Shown: positions 9,519 to 20,864, counted from the stretch's first letter. The stretch: DNA of 64,000 nucleotides from Enterobacter kobei (GCF_001729765.1 NZ_CP017181.1:3348001-3412000), one strand, 5' to 3'. Made by a program: numbers and translations. Notes: a model not told the origin generated them from the sequence alone.

Positions 9519-9587
9519 TGCACGACCCACCAATGCAAAAAAGCGCCCTAAAGGCGCTTTTTTGCTATCTGCGTATCTGCAGTTTGT

Positions 9588-10478
9588 CTACTTTCCTGCC
9601 GTCAACGTCTCAATCAACGTCTTCACCGCCGGCGTCACCTGTTTCTCGTTATACACGACATACAAATCTGCCGGAATACGCTCTTTTAGCGGGCGAAACA
9701 CCACGCCCGGCCACTGCATTTGCGCGTAACTGTCGGCAGCGAGCGTAATCCCCATCCCCATGCTTATCATCGCCAGTACCGTTTGTGGCTCTACGGCTTC
9801 GCGTACAATCATCGGTGAAAAACCGGCCTGCTGGCAGACGCGATGTAAAAATGCCCAGTCAGAATGTGCTGACGGCATCGTGACGAAATACTCGTCCTGT
9901 AAATCAGCAAGCGCAACGGATGGTTCCCTGATCAGCCGGTGATCTTCCGGCATCGCCACAAGAAACGCCGCCTCGCGCAACCGCACGCTGGTAAACCCCG
10001 CGGTGGGCTCCGTTGCCATTCGCCAGATCCCAATATCCAGCTCCTGGCGCTCAAGCAGCGCCATCTGCATGACCGGCGACTTTTCGCGAAAAACGACATC
10101 AACATTCGGATGTTCTTTCAAAAAAGTGCGCATAACCGTGCGCACCTCACTCCACATGGCGGTACCGACAATACCCAGCTCAATACGCCCTGCCTCACCC
10201 CGGCCAATTTGTTCGACGCGCGCCAGAGCCTGATTTGCGCTGGCAAGCAGCCGACGAGACTCTTCCATCAGCACTTTACCCGCATGCGTCAACGCGACGC
10301 TTCGCGAGTGGCGAATAAACAGTAACGTGCCCAGCTGGCTTTCCAGCTCTTTAATGTGCAGGCTTAATGGCGGCTGGGACATATTGAGACGGGCCGCAGC
10401 CCGTCCAAAATGCAGTTCCTCCGCCACGGCCAGAAAATAGCGCAGCAGCTTGAGGTCGGTTCGATAGACGCGTTCCAT
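9588..10478 (-). CDS. xapR: XapR, LysR-type activator of xanthosine use
   Basis: A 296-residue LysR-family regulator. Residues 5-64 hold the winged helix-turn-helix (LRYFLAVAEELHFGRAAARLNMSQPPLSLHIKELE), and about 95-290 the inducer-binding domain. The text is close to E. coli XapR, which activates xapAB in response to xanthosine. The longer frame could begin at 10502, but the ATG at 10478 is chosen because it follows CCAGGA at 9 bases and gives MERVYRTDLK, the E. coli start. It lies 67 bases downstream of xapB on the same strand, after the genes it controls. Confidence 0.9.
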   Translation of the reverse strand: MERVYRTDLKLLRYFLAVAEELHFGRAAARLNMSQPPLSLHIKELESQLGTLLFIRHSRSVALTHAGKVLMEESRRLLASANQALARVEQIGRGEAGRIELGIVGTAMWSEVRTVMRTFLKEHPNVDVVFREKSPVMQMALLERQELDIGIWRMATEPTAGFTSVRLREAAFLVAMPEDHRLIREPSVALADLQDEYFVTMPSAHSDWAFLHRVCQQAGFSPMIVREAVEPQTVLAMISMGMGITLAADSYAQMQWPGVVFRPLKERIPADLYVVYNEKQVTPAVKTLIETLTAGK

Positions 10479-10545
10479 CAAAACATATCCTGGCGATAAC
10501 ACTTAAGCGCCTACCTTAAAGCCTTTCACCGCAGAGAGGGGAAAT

Positions 10546-11802
10546 TTAGTGCGCAACTGTGCGCATCTCGCTGTTTTTACTGGCGTGGTGGTAGTTAAAG
10601 CTGAAATAAAACACTACGGCCAGTACCAGGGCATAGGCTGCAAACACCAGCCAAATCGTCTGCCAGTCTTTCACCCCATCCACCGAGAAATAATCAACTG
10701 CCATACCGCTCAATACCGATCCGAAATAAGCCCCAATACCGTTAACCGTCGTCATAAACAGCCCCTGTGCGCTGGCGCGAATATCGGTGCTGACCTCCTG
10801 TTCGACAAACACTGAGCCGGAAATATTGAAGAAGTCGAATGCACAGCCATAGACAATCATGGAAAGCATGAGCAGCACAAAGCCCGTTGCGGAGGGGTCG
10901 CCAAAGGCAAACAGACCAAACCGGAGCATCCAGGCCACCATGCTCATCAGCATCACGGCTTTAATACCAAACCGTCCGAGGAAGTACGGAATGGTCAGAA
11001 TGAAGAACACCTCTGACATTTGCGAAACGGAGAGCAAAATGGACGGGTACCTGACGATAAAGCTATCTGCATACGCCGGATTACGGGCAAAATCATGCAG
11101 GAAGGGGCTACCGAAGGTATTGGTGATCTGCAGCACAGCACCCAGCAGCATCGCGAACAAAAAGAACACCGCCATACGAGGCTGTTTAAAAAGAACAAAG
11201 GCATTAAGGCCCAGCTTGCTGGCCAGAGACTGGGACGTTTTCTGCTTCGCCACGGGAATGGCCGGCAACGTCAAAGAATAGAGCGCCAGCAGCAGAGACG
11301 CGCCAGCTGCAATATAAAGCTGCACGTTGCTTAGCTCCGCCCCCATCAGGCTTATGGCCCACATTGCCGCAATAAAGCCCACGGTGCCATACACCCGCAC
11401 GCGCGGAAAATGGCTTACCGTCTCCAGACCCGCCTGCTCAAGACAGGAATAGGAGATCGTATTCGACAGCGCAATGGTGGGCATAAAGGCCATCGCATTG
11501 ACCAGCATGACCCAGAACATCAGGCCGGGCTCATTCACCTGCGCGGCGTAACAGAGTGCGGCGGCACAGACGAGGTGGCAAATGACGTAGGCGCGGTCTG
11601 CCCGTAGCCATTTGTCGGCAATGATTCCCACCAGCGAAGGCATAACGATCGCGGCAAGGCCTTTGGAGCTGTAGACCATGCCCACGTCGGAGCCGGTAAA
11701 GTGTAGGGTGTTGATCATGTAAGCACCGAGGGTAACCAGCCAACTCCCCCAGATAAAATATTGCATAAAGGACATCATCTTTAAGCGAGTCGTGATGTTC
11801 AT
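10546..11802 (-). CDS. xapB: Xanthosine permease XapB
   Basis: A 418-residue inner-membrane protein with 12 predicted membrane segments, of the nucleoside:proton symporter branch of the major facilitator superfamily (NupG-like). It starts MNITTRLKMMSFMQYFIWGSW, typical of that family. Length equals E. coli XapB, a proton-driven importer of xanthosine and some other nucleosides. It lies 51 bases downstream of xapA, from which it is separated by a hairpin, and upstream of xapR. The three genes form one import-and-phosphorolysis module. Confidence 0.93.
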   Translation of the reverse strand: MNITTRLKMMSFMQYFIWGSWLVTLGAYMINTLHFTGSDVGMVYSSKGLAAIVMPSLVGIIADKWLRADRAYVICHLVCAAALCYAAQVNEPGLMFWVMLVNAMAFMPTIALSNTISYSCLEQAGLETVSHFPRVRVYGTVGFIAAMWAISLMGAELSNVQLYIAAGASLLLALYSLTLPAIPVAKQKTSQSLASKLGLNAFVLFKQPRMAVFFLFAMLLGAVLQITNTFGSPFLHDFARNPAYADSFIVRYPSILLSVSQMSEVFFILTIPYFLGRFGIKAVMLMSMVAWMLRFGLFAFGDPSATGFVLLMLSMIVYGCAFDFFNISGSVFVEQEVSTDIRASAQGLFMTTVNGIGAYFGSVLSGMAVDYFSVDGVKDWQTIWLVFAAYALVLAVVFYFSFNYHHASKNSEMRTVAH

Positions 11803-11822
11803 AGCCCATTCCTTATAGCAGT

Positions 11823-11840
11823 GTGGCCCTGACGGGCCAC
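11823..11840 (-). other. Intercistronic hairpin between xapA and xapB
   Basis: GTGGCCC-TGAC-GGGCCAC is a perfect 7-bp stem in the 51-base gap. On the minus strand no T run follows. It is therefore more likely an mRNA stabilising or processing element, or a weak attenuator, than a full terminator. Confidence 0.5.
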
Positions 11841-11853
11841 TTTATTGTTTTAC

Positions 11854-12678
11854 TCAGGCAATATGGCGGAGAAAACCGCAGATAAGATTGATGAAGTTCT
11901 GGCGTGAGAGCTCAGCCGCCGCGAGCGTCTGCTCATGCGACAGCTTTACCTCGCCCAAACCTTCGGCGAGGTTGGTAATTGCAGAAACGGCTACAACCTT
12001 CAGGCCACAGTGGCGTGCGGAAATCACTTCCGGCACCACGGACATGCCGACCACATCGCCGCCGATAATTTGCATCATGCGGATCTCTGCCGCCGTCTCG
12101 AAGTTCGGGCCCGGATAAGAGACAAATACCCCTTCATGCAGCGGGAAACCCTCTTTCGCCGCCACGGTTTGCAGCATCGCACGGTAATCCGCGTCGTAAG
12201 CATTGGCCAGGGAGAAGAAACGGTCGCCAAAGCGCTCATCGTTCAGCCCCACCATCGGCGTGCCAGGCATGGTATTGATATGGTCGCTCAGGGCAACCAG
12301 GCTCCCCGGCAGAACTTCCGGGCGCAATGAGCCTGCCGCATTGGTGCTAAACAGCAACTCACATCCCAGCAGTTTGAACGTGCGGATCGCATCGGTCATG
12401 ATGGTCATCCCGCGCCCCTCATAGAAGTGCCCTCGCCCTTTCATACAGGCAACAGGCACCCCGGCAAGATGCCCCAGCACCAGCTCGCCTGCGTGGCCGT
12501 GGACGGTGCTCACCGGGAAGCCCGGCAGTTTTTCATAGCTCAGGGAAACGGCATCATCAATCTGGTCGGCGAGCGCGCCAAGGCCAGATCCGAGAATAAA
12601 CGCCACGCGAGGCGTGAAGTCAGGCTTAGCCGCACGGATAATATCGGCGCAATACCACGGGTTTTTTGAGAGGGTCAT
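11854..12678 (-). CDS. xapA: Xanthosine phosphorylase XapA (purine nucleoside phosphorylase II)
   Basis: A 274-residue trimeric-type purine nucleoside phosphorylase. It splits xanthosine, inosine and guanosine with phosphate to the base and ribose 1-phosphate in the cytoplasm. Visible family motifs are GSGLGALAD (phosphate site), MKGRGHFYEGR (phosphate-binding His/Arg), FSTNAAGSLRPE and GMSVVPEVISARH. The ATG at 12678 is preferred over the upstream in-frame start at 12783. It follows AAGGAG and gives the usual family N-terminus, while the 35 extra residues look non-coding. First gene of xapAB. Confidence 0.93.
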   Translation of the reverse strand: MTLSKNPWYCADIIRAAKPDFTPRVAFILGSGLGALADQIDDAVSLSYEKLPGFPVSTVHGHAGELVLGHLAGVPVACMKGRGHFYEGRGMTIMTDAIRTFKLLGCELLFSTNAAGSLRPEVLPGSLVALSDHINTMPGTPMVGLNDERFGDRFFSLANAYDADYRAMLQTVAAKEGFPLHEGVFVSYPGPNFETAAEIRMMQIIGGDVVGMSVVPEVISARHCGLKVVAVSAITNLAEGLGEVKLSHEQTLAAAELSRQNFINLICGFLRHIA

Positions 12679-12831
12679 AGAGGCTCCTTGAGAATGAAGA
12701 TCGCGATAGCATAGATCGCATGACCTTAGTCTTATATCCGGAGCCTGCGGGTGACCTCCAATACACTTTCCCGGCACCATCAATACTGTTTTTGTATCAA
12801 TGTAATGTCCTGCCAGATATGGCAGTTTTGC

Positions 12832-12858
12832 TCAAGCTAATCCCGTCAGTGCCGATAC
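12832..12858 (+). promoter_or_regulatory. Flagellar sigma-28 (FliA) promoter
   Basis: TCAAGCTA, an 11-base spacer, then GCCGATAC. The FliA consensus is TAAAGTTT-N11-GCCGATAA, so the -10 box matches in 7 of 8 bases and the spacing is exact. It lies 27 bases before the start of the FlxA-like gene. Confidence 0.82.
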
Positions 12859-12885
12859 CTCTGTTTTATAACGCGAGGAAAAAGT

Positions 12886-13227
12886 ATGACGACTATCCAG
12901 GCTTCAGCCCCACCCATTCAAACCAGCGGCGGCGGGAGTGGGGCTTCTGGCGGGAACGATATTGCTGCGCAAATCAGCCGTATTCTCGACAAGATCCAAC
13001 AGCTGACTCAGCAGTTAAAAGAGCTGGCGGACAGTTCCGGCAGTGCAGATGAAAAGAAAAAGCAGCAGGAGCTCATTCAGACCCAAATCACCGTGCTACA
13101 GGCGCAGCTCGCCGCGCTGCAGCACCAGCAGGCTGAAGAGGAGCAAAAGAAACAGGAGCAAGCGCCGGGTAAAGTGGAAGGGGTGAATAGCCCGACAGAC
13201 GATCATCAGATCGATATCTATATTTAA
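12886..13227 (+). CDS. FlxA-like family protein
   Basis: A 113-residue soluble protein with no signal peptide or membrane segment. A Ser/Gly-rich head (1-24) precedes a Gln/Lys/Glu-rich region (about 25-97, repeated [22 protein letters not shown] heptads) that should form a coiled coil. A short tail ends DIYI. This plan and the ending fit the FlxA-like family. E. coli FlxA is a flagellar class 3 product whose role is unknown. A sigma-28 promoter directly upstream and a GAGGAAAA ribosome site support expression with the flagellar regulon. The stop codon overlaps that of yfeR by four bases. It is absent from this spot in K-12. Confidence 0.82.
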   Translation: MTTIQASAPPIQTSGGGSGASGGNDIAAQISRILDKIQQLTQQLKELADSSGSADEKKKQQELIQTQITVLQAQLAALQHQQAEEEQKKQEQAPGKVEGVNSPTDDHQIDIYI

Positions 13228-14159
13228 TCGTCGGATGCGTTAAACAGTGGGTCGCGTATGCGGGCCTCGGTTAATCGCTGTGCCTGGATACGCACCACTT
13301 CCCATATAGCCTGCGCCGCCCCCGAGAGGGAACGATTTTTGCGCCGTACTAACATCAGTTTTCGCTCGACAACAGGCGTTAAACGCTTCACGGCCAGTCG
13401 GCTCCCCTGCGGCAGGGGGAGCGCCAGAGCGGGCAACACGCTGATCCCAATTCCGGCTTCCACCATGGGAAACAGCGTGGCCGGATGCCCAATTTCCTGC
13501 ACGATGGTGGCCTTTACGCCCTGATTAACCAGCGCGGAATCGATCAGCGGACGGCTGCCGGAAGCATAATCCTGCAAAACCAGGTTCGCGCCCTGCAGGA
13601 ACTGCCAGTTGACCGCCGGCAACGTTGCCAGCGGATCGTCATCCCGGCAGAGCAGTAAAAAAGGCTCAGAAAGCACGCTTTCGCACGCCAGGTCGCTCAC
13701 CTGGCCGGGGTCGATCACAATACCAAAATCCACATCTCCCTGACGGATGCTTTCCAGCACCCACTGCTGCGGCCGGTCGTGCAACACAAAATCAATGTCC
13801 GGATAGCGGTGGTTTCCCTCCGCGATACACTGCGGGATAAGGTGTGCCGATATTGTCTGGCTGGCTGCGACCCGCACGGTGCCCGAAAGCTGCTGCCCCA
13901 GCCTTCCCACGTCTCTGAGCGTGCTGTTCAGTTCATCCAGCAGACGTTCGAGGCGCTGGGCCAGCTGCTGCCCTGCTTCGGTCAGCACCACTTCGCGTGT
14001 GGTACGGTCAAGCAACCGCACGCCGGTCTGATTTTCCAGCTCTTTCACGCTGTGGCTGACGGCTGACTGGCTGAGGCCAATCATCTCTCCTGCCCGGCTG
14101 AAGCTACGGGCATGGGCGACGGTGACAAAAATACGAAGCTGGCGCAAGGAGTAATTCAT
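13224..14159 (-). CDS. yfeR: YfeR, LysR-type transcriptional regulator
   Basis: A 311-residue LysR-family protein with an N-terminal winged helix-turn-helix (residues 3-62, [24 protein letters not shown]) and an effector-binding domain from about 90. The sequence and divergent orientation to yfeH match E. coli/Salmonella YfeR. That regulator has been linked to osmolarity-dependent control of yfeH and is autoregulated. The 89 bases between the two starts would carry both promoters and the operator. Its stop codon shares the tetramer TTAA with the FlxA-like gene on the other strand, leaving no room for a terminator. Confidence 0.9.
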   Translation of the reverse strand: MNYSLRQLRIFVTVAHARSFSRAGEMIGLSQSAVSHSVKELENQTGVRLLDRTTREVVLTEAGQQLAQRLERLLDELNSTLRDVGRLGQQLSGTVRVAASQTISAHLIPQCIAEGNHRYPDIDFVLHDRPQQWVLESIRQGDVDFGIVIDPGQVSDLACESVLSEPFLLLCRDDDPLATLPAVNWQFLQGANLVLQDYASGSRPLIDSALVNQGVKATIVQEIGHPATLFPMVEAGIGISVLPALALPLPQGSRLAVKRLTPVVERKLMLVRRKNRSLSGAAQAIWEVVRIQAQRLTEARIRDPLFNASDD

Positions 14160-14248
14160 CTGTTTAATTCATGAATGAATGCAATAAATCAATTTTATTT
14201 CTCAAATGGAAAAAAGCACAATAGCGACATCTGTTTTCAGGAGTCATT

Positions 14249-15244
14249 ATGAAACTATTTCGTATTGTTGATCCGTTTACGCTTACTCTGGTGGTCACCG
14301 TTTTACTGGCCTCGTTTTTCCCTGCCCGCGGTAGTTTCGTCCCGTTTTTTGAGGGGCTGACGACGGCCGCTATCGCGCTGCTGTTCTTTATGCACGGCGC
14401 AAAACTCTCCCGCGAAGCGATTATCGCGGGTGGTGGCCACTGGCGACTGCACCTCTGGGTGATGTGCAGCACCTTTATTCTGTTCCCCATCCTCGGGGTG
14501 CTGTTTGCGTGGTGGGCGCCAGTTAACGTCGACCCGGCACTCTATACCGGTTTTTTGTATCTCTGTATTCTGCCAGCCACCGTGCAGTCGGCCATTGCGT
14601 TTACCTCCCTCGCGGGTGGCAACGTTGCGGCCGCGGTCTGCTCCGCATCGGCATCCAGCCTGTTAGGGATTTTCGTCTCCCCGCTGCTGGTGGGGCTGCT
14701 GATGAACATGCATGGCGCGGAAGGTAACCTTGAGCAGGTGGGCAGGATCTGTCTGCAACTGCTGCTGCCGTTTGTCCTGGGCCATCTCTCGCGCCCGTGG
14801 ACAGGTGCGTTTGTGACGAAGCATAAAAAGTGGATCTCCAAAACCGACCAGACCTCAATTCTGCTGGTGGTTTACTCCGCCTTCAGCGAAGCGGTCGTGA
14901 ACGGGATCTGGCACAAGGTGGGCGCAGGCTCACTGCTGTTTATCGTGGTGGTCAGCATTGTCCTGCTGACGATTGTCATTGCCGTAAACGTCTTTGTGGC
15001 ACGTAAATGCGGCTTCAACAAAGCAGATGAAATTACGATTGTTTTCTGCGGTTCGAAGAAGAGCCTGGCGAACGGTATCCCGATGGCCAACATTCTGTTC
15101 CCGACCTCGGTAATTGGGATGATGGTATTGCCGCTGATGATTTTTCATCAGATCCAGCTGATGGTCTGCGCCGTGCTGGCGCGTCGCTATAAACGTCAGA
15201 CGGAAAAACTGGCGCAGGAAGAGACCCGCGCCGCGAAGGCTTAA
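14249..15244 (+). CDS. yfeH: YfeH, putative bile acid:sodium symporter family transporter
   Basis: A 331-residue inner-membrane protein with about nine or ten hydrophobic segments, of the SBF-like branch of the bile acid:sodium symporter superfamily. The conserved CSASASSLLGIF stretch (about 132-143) and FCGSKKSLANGIPMANILF (about 266-284) correspond to the crossed-helix sodium-site regions. The substrate is unknown. It is preceded by CAGGAG and is divergent from its likely regulator yfeR. Its TAA overlaps the ypeB stop codon on the opposite strand. Confidence 0.9.
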   Translation: MKLFRIVDPFTLTLVVTVLLASFFPARGSFVPFFEGLTTAAIALLFFMHGAKLSREAIIAGGGHWRLHLWVMCSTFILFPILGVLFAWWAPVNVDPALYTGFLYLCILPATVQSAIAFTSLAGGNVAAAVCSASASSLLGIFVSPLLVGLLMNMHGAEGNLEQVGRICLQLLLPFVLGHLSRPWTGAFVTKHKKWISKTDQTSILLVVYSAFSEAVVNGIWHKVGAGSLLFIVVVSIVLLTIVIAVNVFVARKCGFNKADEITIVFCGSKKSLANGIPMANILFPTSVIGMMVLPLMIFHQIQLMVCAVLARRYKRQTEKLAQEETRAAKA

Positions 15245-15456
15245 GGACGTTTCAGGGGCTGAACCAGCTGGGTCAGCCCCTCGGTTTTGATCAGTAGCGT
15301 AATAGCCATCAGCTCGCCCAGTCGCCCGGCCGGGAACTCATCCTTACGGGCAAACCACAGCAGATACTCCTCCGGCAAATCGATCAGCCTGCGGCCCTTA
15401 TATTTACCGAACGGCATCTCCGTATTGGCGATCGCAACGAGCTGCTCTTTTTCCAC
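15241..15456 (-). CDS. ypeB: YpeB, DUF3820 protein
   Basis: A 71-residue protein with the DUF3820 signature MPFGKYKGRRLIDLPEEYLLW (about residues 14-34), a small domain also found next to exonuclease-like proteins. Function unknown. It starts one base after the ligA stop on the same strand, so it is probably the last gene of a ligA-ypeB transcript. It ends in TTAA shared with yfeH. Confidence 0.9.
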   Translation of the reverse strand: MEKEQLVAIANTEMPFGKYKGRRLIDLPEEYLLWFARKDEFPAGRLGELMAITLLIKTEGLTQLVQPLKRP

Positions 15457-15457
15457 G

Positions 15458-17482
<2,025 letters not shown>

Positions 17483-17490
17483 TCAATGAG

Positions 17491-17515
17491 AAAAAACCCC
17501 CGACATGCGGGGGTT
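17491..17515 (-). terminator. Terminator between zipA and ligA
   Basis: AACCCCCG-ACATG-CGGGGGTT forms an 8-bp stem. The A run to its left gives six T residues on the minus strand, so zipA transcription should end or drop here. Confidence 0.85.
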
Positions 17516-17542
17516 GAGGAGGAGTTGACGTAAACGCGATGA

Positions 17543-18526
17543 TTACGCGTTGGCTTCCTTAACTTCGCGGATGCGGTCCTGATACTCGCGCAGTTTCTGC
17601 GGGGTCATCATTCGACGCTGATCGTCGAGCACCACACCGCCTACTTCGTCAGCGATATGCTGAGCGGATTGCAACATCAGCTTAAAGTTTTGCAGTTCAT
17701 CACCGTAAGAGGGCACCTGCATAAAGATGGTGACACCTGGGGTCACGAAATCACCGGTCATTTCCGGATCAAAAGTACCCGGGTTGACCATATTGGCCAG
17801 GCTGAACAGCGCCGGGCCGCTACCGTCAGGGCTCAGGTGGCGATGGAAAATATTCATGTCGCCAAACTTGAAGCCTGCCTGTTGAATACTGTTAAGCAGC
17901 ACGTCACCGTTGAGATGGCTACCGTGATGCGCGGCCACGTTCATGATGATCACCGCTTCTTTACGCTGCGGTTTTTCAACAACCGGTTCTGGCTGTGCTA
18001 CCGGTTCTGGCTCAACATGCTGTGCTGGAGCAGGCTGCGGCGCTGGCTGCACATGAACAGGCTGCTGCGGCTGTTGTACCGGCTGCGCGGGCTGTAGTTG
18101 CACAGGCTGCTGCACGGGCTGCGGTTGAACCGGCTGTGGCGCAGCAGGCTGCTGATGGACAGGCTGTTGCGGCGGCTGGCGCACAGGCTCTTCTACCGGC
18201 TGCGGCGCCTGCTGGCGCGGCTGAGCAGAGGCGTACGGCGGTTGATACTGGTGCTGCGCAGGACGGGGGGCTTCATGCTCCCCATGAGCCGCGCCGGGCG
18301 CAGTATTGACCCGATGAACACGAACTTCACCCACGCCGTCATCGTCGCGACCGTCGATGTCATCTTCAATGTCATCGTCATCACGACTGGACTTCATGCG
18401 CTTCAGTGGGCGATCGCGGAACATCGAAGAACGCTCTTTACGGCTGGTCCAGAAACCATGTACCAGTAAAGCGATTATGGCGATCGCGCCAACAATGATT
18501 AATATCAGACGCAAATCCTGCATCAT
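17543..18526 (-). CDS. zipA: Cell division protein ZipA
   Basis: A 327-residue bitopic inner-membrane protein that tethers FtsZ to the membrane during division. Residues 5-25 form the single N-terminal membrane anchor. A basic-acidic stretch (about 28-70) and a long Pro/Gln-rich linker (about 80-185, many PVQPQ-type units) follow. The C-terminal FtsZ-binding domain is at about 190-325 ([13 protein letters not shown] onward). The ATG at 18526 is chosen over the frame start at 18577. It yields [13 protein letters not shown], the conserved N-terminus, and the upstream 17 residues lack family support. It is divergent from cysZ across 229 bases. Confidence 0.95.
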   Translation of the reverse strand: MMQDLRLILIIVGAIAIIALLVHGFWTSRKERSSMFRDRPLKRMKSSRDDDDIEDDIDGRDDDGVGEVRVHRVNTAPGAAHGEHEAPRPAQHQYQPPYASAQPRQQAPQPVEEPVRQPPQQPVHQQPAAPQPVQPQPVQQPVQLQPAQPVQQPQQPVHVQPAPQPAPAQHVEPEPVAQPEPVVEKPQRKEAVIIMNVAAHHGSHLNGDVLLNSIQQAGFKFGDMNIFHRHLSPDGSGPALFSLANMVNPGTFDPEMTGDFVTPGVTIFMQVPSYGDELQNFKLMLQSAQHIADEVGGVVLDDQRRMMTPQKLREYQDRIREVKEANA

Positions 18527-18755
18527 TATATTCTCTGTTGTTCTAACACCTTGCCACCACGGCAAACATTTACTCACTAAGAGTATTTGCCGTTTACGTC
18601 AAGTGCAAGTGTGTGCAGAGCATTCACAGCATAAAGATGAAGGAAATCGTGCTTTTTGCTGGTTTTTCGAACATTTCCGAACTGGTCATTAGTCCACAAG
18701 TGGATAATATAGGCGGCAATTCCACTGGTTGTGAAAAAAGGAGTACAGCCTGGTT

Positions 18756-19517
18756 ATGGTTTCAACATCGTCTTCTCCCCCACGCAGCGGCGTCTGGTAT
18801 TTTTCTCAGGGCTGGAAACTGGTTTCACTGCCGGGTATCCGACGCTTCGTCATCCTTCCGCTGTTGATCAACATTCTTCTGATGGGCGGCGCGTTCTGGT
18901 GGCTTTTTACAAAGCTCGAGAGCTGGATCCCTGCGTTAATGAGCTATGTGCCCGACTGGCTACAGTGGCTGAACTATCTGCTCTGGCCGGTGGCGGTTAT
19001 CTCCGTGCTGCTGGTGTTCGGCTATTTCTTCTCAACCATCGCTAACTGGATAGCCGCACCGTTTAACGGCCTGCTGGCAGAACAGCTGGAGGCGCGGCTT
19101 ACCGGCGCGACGCCGCCGGACACGGGCGTGCTCGGGATCATGAAAGATATCCCCCGCATCATGAAGCGCGAGTGGCAGAAATTTGCCTGGTACCTCCCCC
19201 GCGCGGTAGTGCTGCTTATTCTCTATTTTGTGCCTGGCATTGGCCAGACCGTGGCGCCGGTGCTGTGGTTCCTGTTCAGCGCCTGGATGCTCGCCATCCA
19301 GTATTGTGATTATCCGTTCGATAACCACAAGGTACCGTTTAAAGCGATGCGCAACGCCCTGCGTACCCAGAAGGTCGCCAATATGCAGTTCGGCGCGCTG
19401 ACCAGCCTGTTCACGATGATTCCCTTCCTGAACCTGTTCATCATGCCGGTTGCTGTGTGCGGCGCGACGGCAATGTGGGTGGACTGCTACCGTGCTAAGC
19501 ACGCGTTATGGAAATAA
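18756..19517 (+). CDS. cysZ: Sulfate permease CysZ
   Basis: A 253-residue inner-membrane protein of the CysZ family that imports sulfate for cysteine synthesis, independent of the ABC system. Hydrophobic stretches at about 25-50, 65-95, 150-180 and 205-235 match the known membrane and hemi-membrane helices. Length equals E. coli CysZ. It lies directly upstream of cysK on the same strand, as in K-12, with 163 bases between. It begins [16 protein letters not shown]. Confidence 0.95.
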   Translation: MVSTSSSPPRSGVWYFSQGWKLVSLPGIRRFVILPLLINILLMGGAFWWLFTKLESWIPALMSYVPDWLQWLNYLLWPVAVISVLLVFGYFFSTIANWIAAPFNGLLAEQLEARLTGATPPDTGVLGIMKDIPRIMKREWQKFAWYLPRAVVLLILYFVPGIGQTVAPVLWFLFSAWMLAIQYCDYPFDNHKVPFKAMRNALRTQKVANMQFGALTSLFTMIPFLNLFIMPVAVCGATAMWVDCYRAKHALWK

Positions 19518-19636
19518 TGCAAAAATGTGTAAAGCAGGGGTGGCTTATGCCGCCCCTTATTCCATACTGATCCCCATTATTTCCTTGCAGTATATAGATA
19601 TGCGAATTCCTTACTTCCCCCTCCCTGCTTAGCAGG

Positions 19637-19642
19637 TATGCT
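19637..19642 (+). promoter_or_regulatory. Candidate cysK promoter -10 box
   Basis: TATGCT lies 39 bases before the cysK start codon, with no good -35 box 17 bases upstream. A poor -35 is normal for promoters that need the activator CysB. The region just upstream is AT-rich and well placed for CysB. No exact operator can be assigned by eye. Confidence 0.45.
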
Positions 19643-19680
19643 GGGGCGGTATCCCAATTTCATACAGTTAAGGACAGGCC

Positions 19681-20652
19681 ATGAGTAAGATTTATGAAGA
19701 CAACTCGCTGACTATCGGTCATACGCCCCTGGTTCGACTGAACCGTATCGGTAATGGACGCATTCTGGCGAAGGTCGAATCTCGTAACCCGAGCTTCAGC
19801 GTAAAATGCCGTATCGGTGCAAACATGATTTGGGATGCTGAAAAACGTGGCGTGCTGAAGCCTGGCGTTGAACTGGTTGAACCGACCAGCGGTAACACCG
19901 GTATCGCTCTGGCCTATGTCGCTGCCGCGCGTGGCTACAAACTGACGCTGACCATGCCGGAAACCATGAGTATCGAACGCCGCAAACTGCTCAAAGCACT
20001 CGGCGCGAACCTCGTACTGACCGAAGGTGCGAAGGGCATGAAAGGTGCCATTCAGAAAGCGGAAGAGATTGTCGCCAGCGATCCGGCAAAATATCTGCTG
20101 CTGCAGCAGTTCAGCAACCCGGCTAACCCGGAAATTCACGAGAAGACCACTGGACCGGAAATCTGGGAAGATACTGACGGTCAGGTTGACGTGTTTATCT
20201 CCGGCGTTGGTACCGGCGGCACCCTGACCGGCGTGTCACGCTATATAAAAGGCACAAAAGGTAAAAAAGATCTGATCACCGTTGCGGTTGAACCCACCGA
20301 CTCACCGGTTATCACCCAGGCACTGGCGGGCGAAGAGCTCAAGCCGGGTCCGCATAAAATACAGGGTATTGGCGCGGGCTTCATTCCGGGCAACCTGGAT
20401 CTGAAGCTGATCGATAAAGTGGTCACCATCACTAACGAAGAAGCCATCTCTACCGCGCGTCGTCTGATGGATGAAGAAGGCATTCTCGCCGGTATCTCTT
20501 CCGGTGCAGCTGTTGCAGCAGCGCTCAAACTTCAGGAAGATGAAGCCTTTACCAATAAGAATATTGTGGTTATCCTTCCTTCCTCGGGTGAGCGTTACTT
20601 GAGCACCGCACTGTTTGCCGATCTGTTCACTGAAAAAGAGCTGCAACAGTAA
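19681..20652 (+). CDS. cysK: O-acetylserine sulfhydrylase A, CysK
   Basis: A 323-residue pyridoxal-phosphate enzyme that makes cysteine from O-acetylserine and sulfide, and binds serine acetyltransferase CysE. The Schiff-base lysine is Lys42 in [14 protein letters not shown] (about 70-78) is the substrate loop, and GTGGTLTG (about 177-184) the phosphate-binding loop. The start follows TAAGGACAGGCC. A strong terminator follows. With cysM at 24.4-25.3 kb, the window carries both cysteine synthases. Confidence 0.97.
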   Translation: MSKIYEDNSLTIGHTPLVRLNRIGNGRILAKVESRNPSFSVKCRIGANMIWDAEKRGVLKPGVELVEPTSGNTGIALAYVAAARGYKLTLTMPETMSIERRKLLKALGANLVLTEGAKGMKGAIQKAEEIVASDPAKYLLLQQFSNPANPEIHEKTTGPEIWEDTDGQVDVFISGVGTGGTLTGVSRYIKGTKGKKDLITVAVEPTDSPVITQALAGEELKPGPHKIQGIGAGFIPGNLDLKLIDKVVTITNEEAISTARRLMDEEGILAGISSGAAVAAALKLQEDEAFTNKNIVVILPSSGERYLSTALFADLFTEKELQQ

Positions 20653-20674
20653 TGCCAGCATGTTAATAACGCGT

Positions 20675-20702
20675 AAAAAAGCACCTTTTCAGGTGCTTTT
20701 TT
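20675..20702 (+). terminator. cysK terminator
   Basis: AAAAAAGCACCT-TTTC-AGGTGCTTTTTT, a symmetric hairpin ending in six T residues 23 bases after the cysK stop. Confidence 0.93.
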
Positions 20703-20834
20703 GTGGCCTGCTTCAAACTTTTGCCCCTCCTGGCATTGCTTCACCCCGTTGGGTCTGGTATTTAAACCAGCAATTATTTTGATGCGTGAAATTAATCAGT
20801 GAACGAAATAGCCTTGCTGAATCGATTTTATGAT

Positions 20835-20864
20835 TTGGTTCAAGTCTTGCTTTCGCTGCATAAT
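20835..20864 (+). promoter_or_regulatory. Upstream promoter of ptsHI-crr
   Basis: The 317-base gap between cysK and ptsH holds the cysK terminator and this promoter. TTGGTT, 18 bases, then CATAAT is nearly identical in wording to the E. coli ptsH promoter region as I remember it. Closer to ptsH lies a conserved leader, with CTAAAGT at about 20904 and ACTTTAG at about 20928 as an inverted pair. CRP and Mlc act on the E. coli counterpart, but I could not place their sites here with confidence. Confidence 0.55.

Larger units (their letters stand above)
9361..9573 (+). repeat. Direct repeat: duplicated tRNA-Lys 3' end plus terminator
   Basis: Bases 9361-9418 (the last 17 bases of tRNA-Lys, its terminator and the next ten bases) recur at 9516-9573 with 57 of 58 bases identical. 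The only change is T to C at 9536. The copies are 155 bases apart. The second copy keeps the CCA and a full second terminator (9537-9563). Direct repeats that include a tRNA 3' end are the usual footprint of site-specific integration. No integrase gene is present, so this would be a remnant, or a repeat born by local duplication. Confidence 0.85.

Noticed and set aside
9317-9748. A plus-strand frame across tRNA-Lys, the repeat and the end of xapR
   Set aside because: It translates tRNA, hairpins and antisense of xapR. No ribosome site and no homology.
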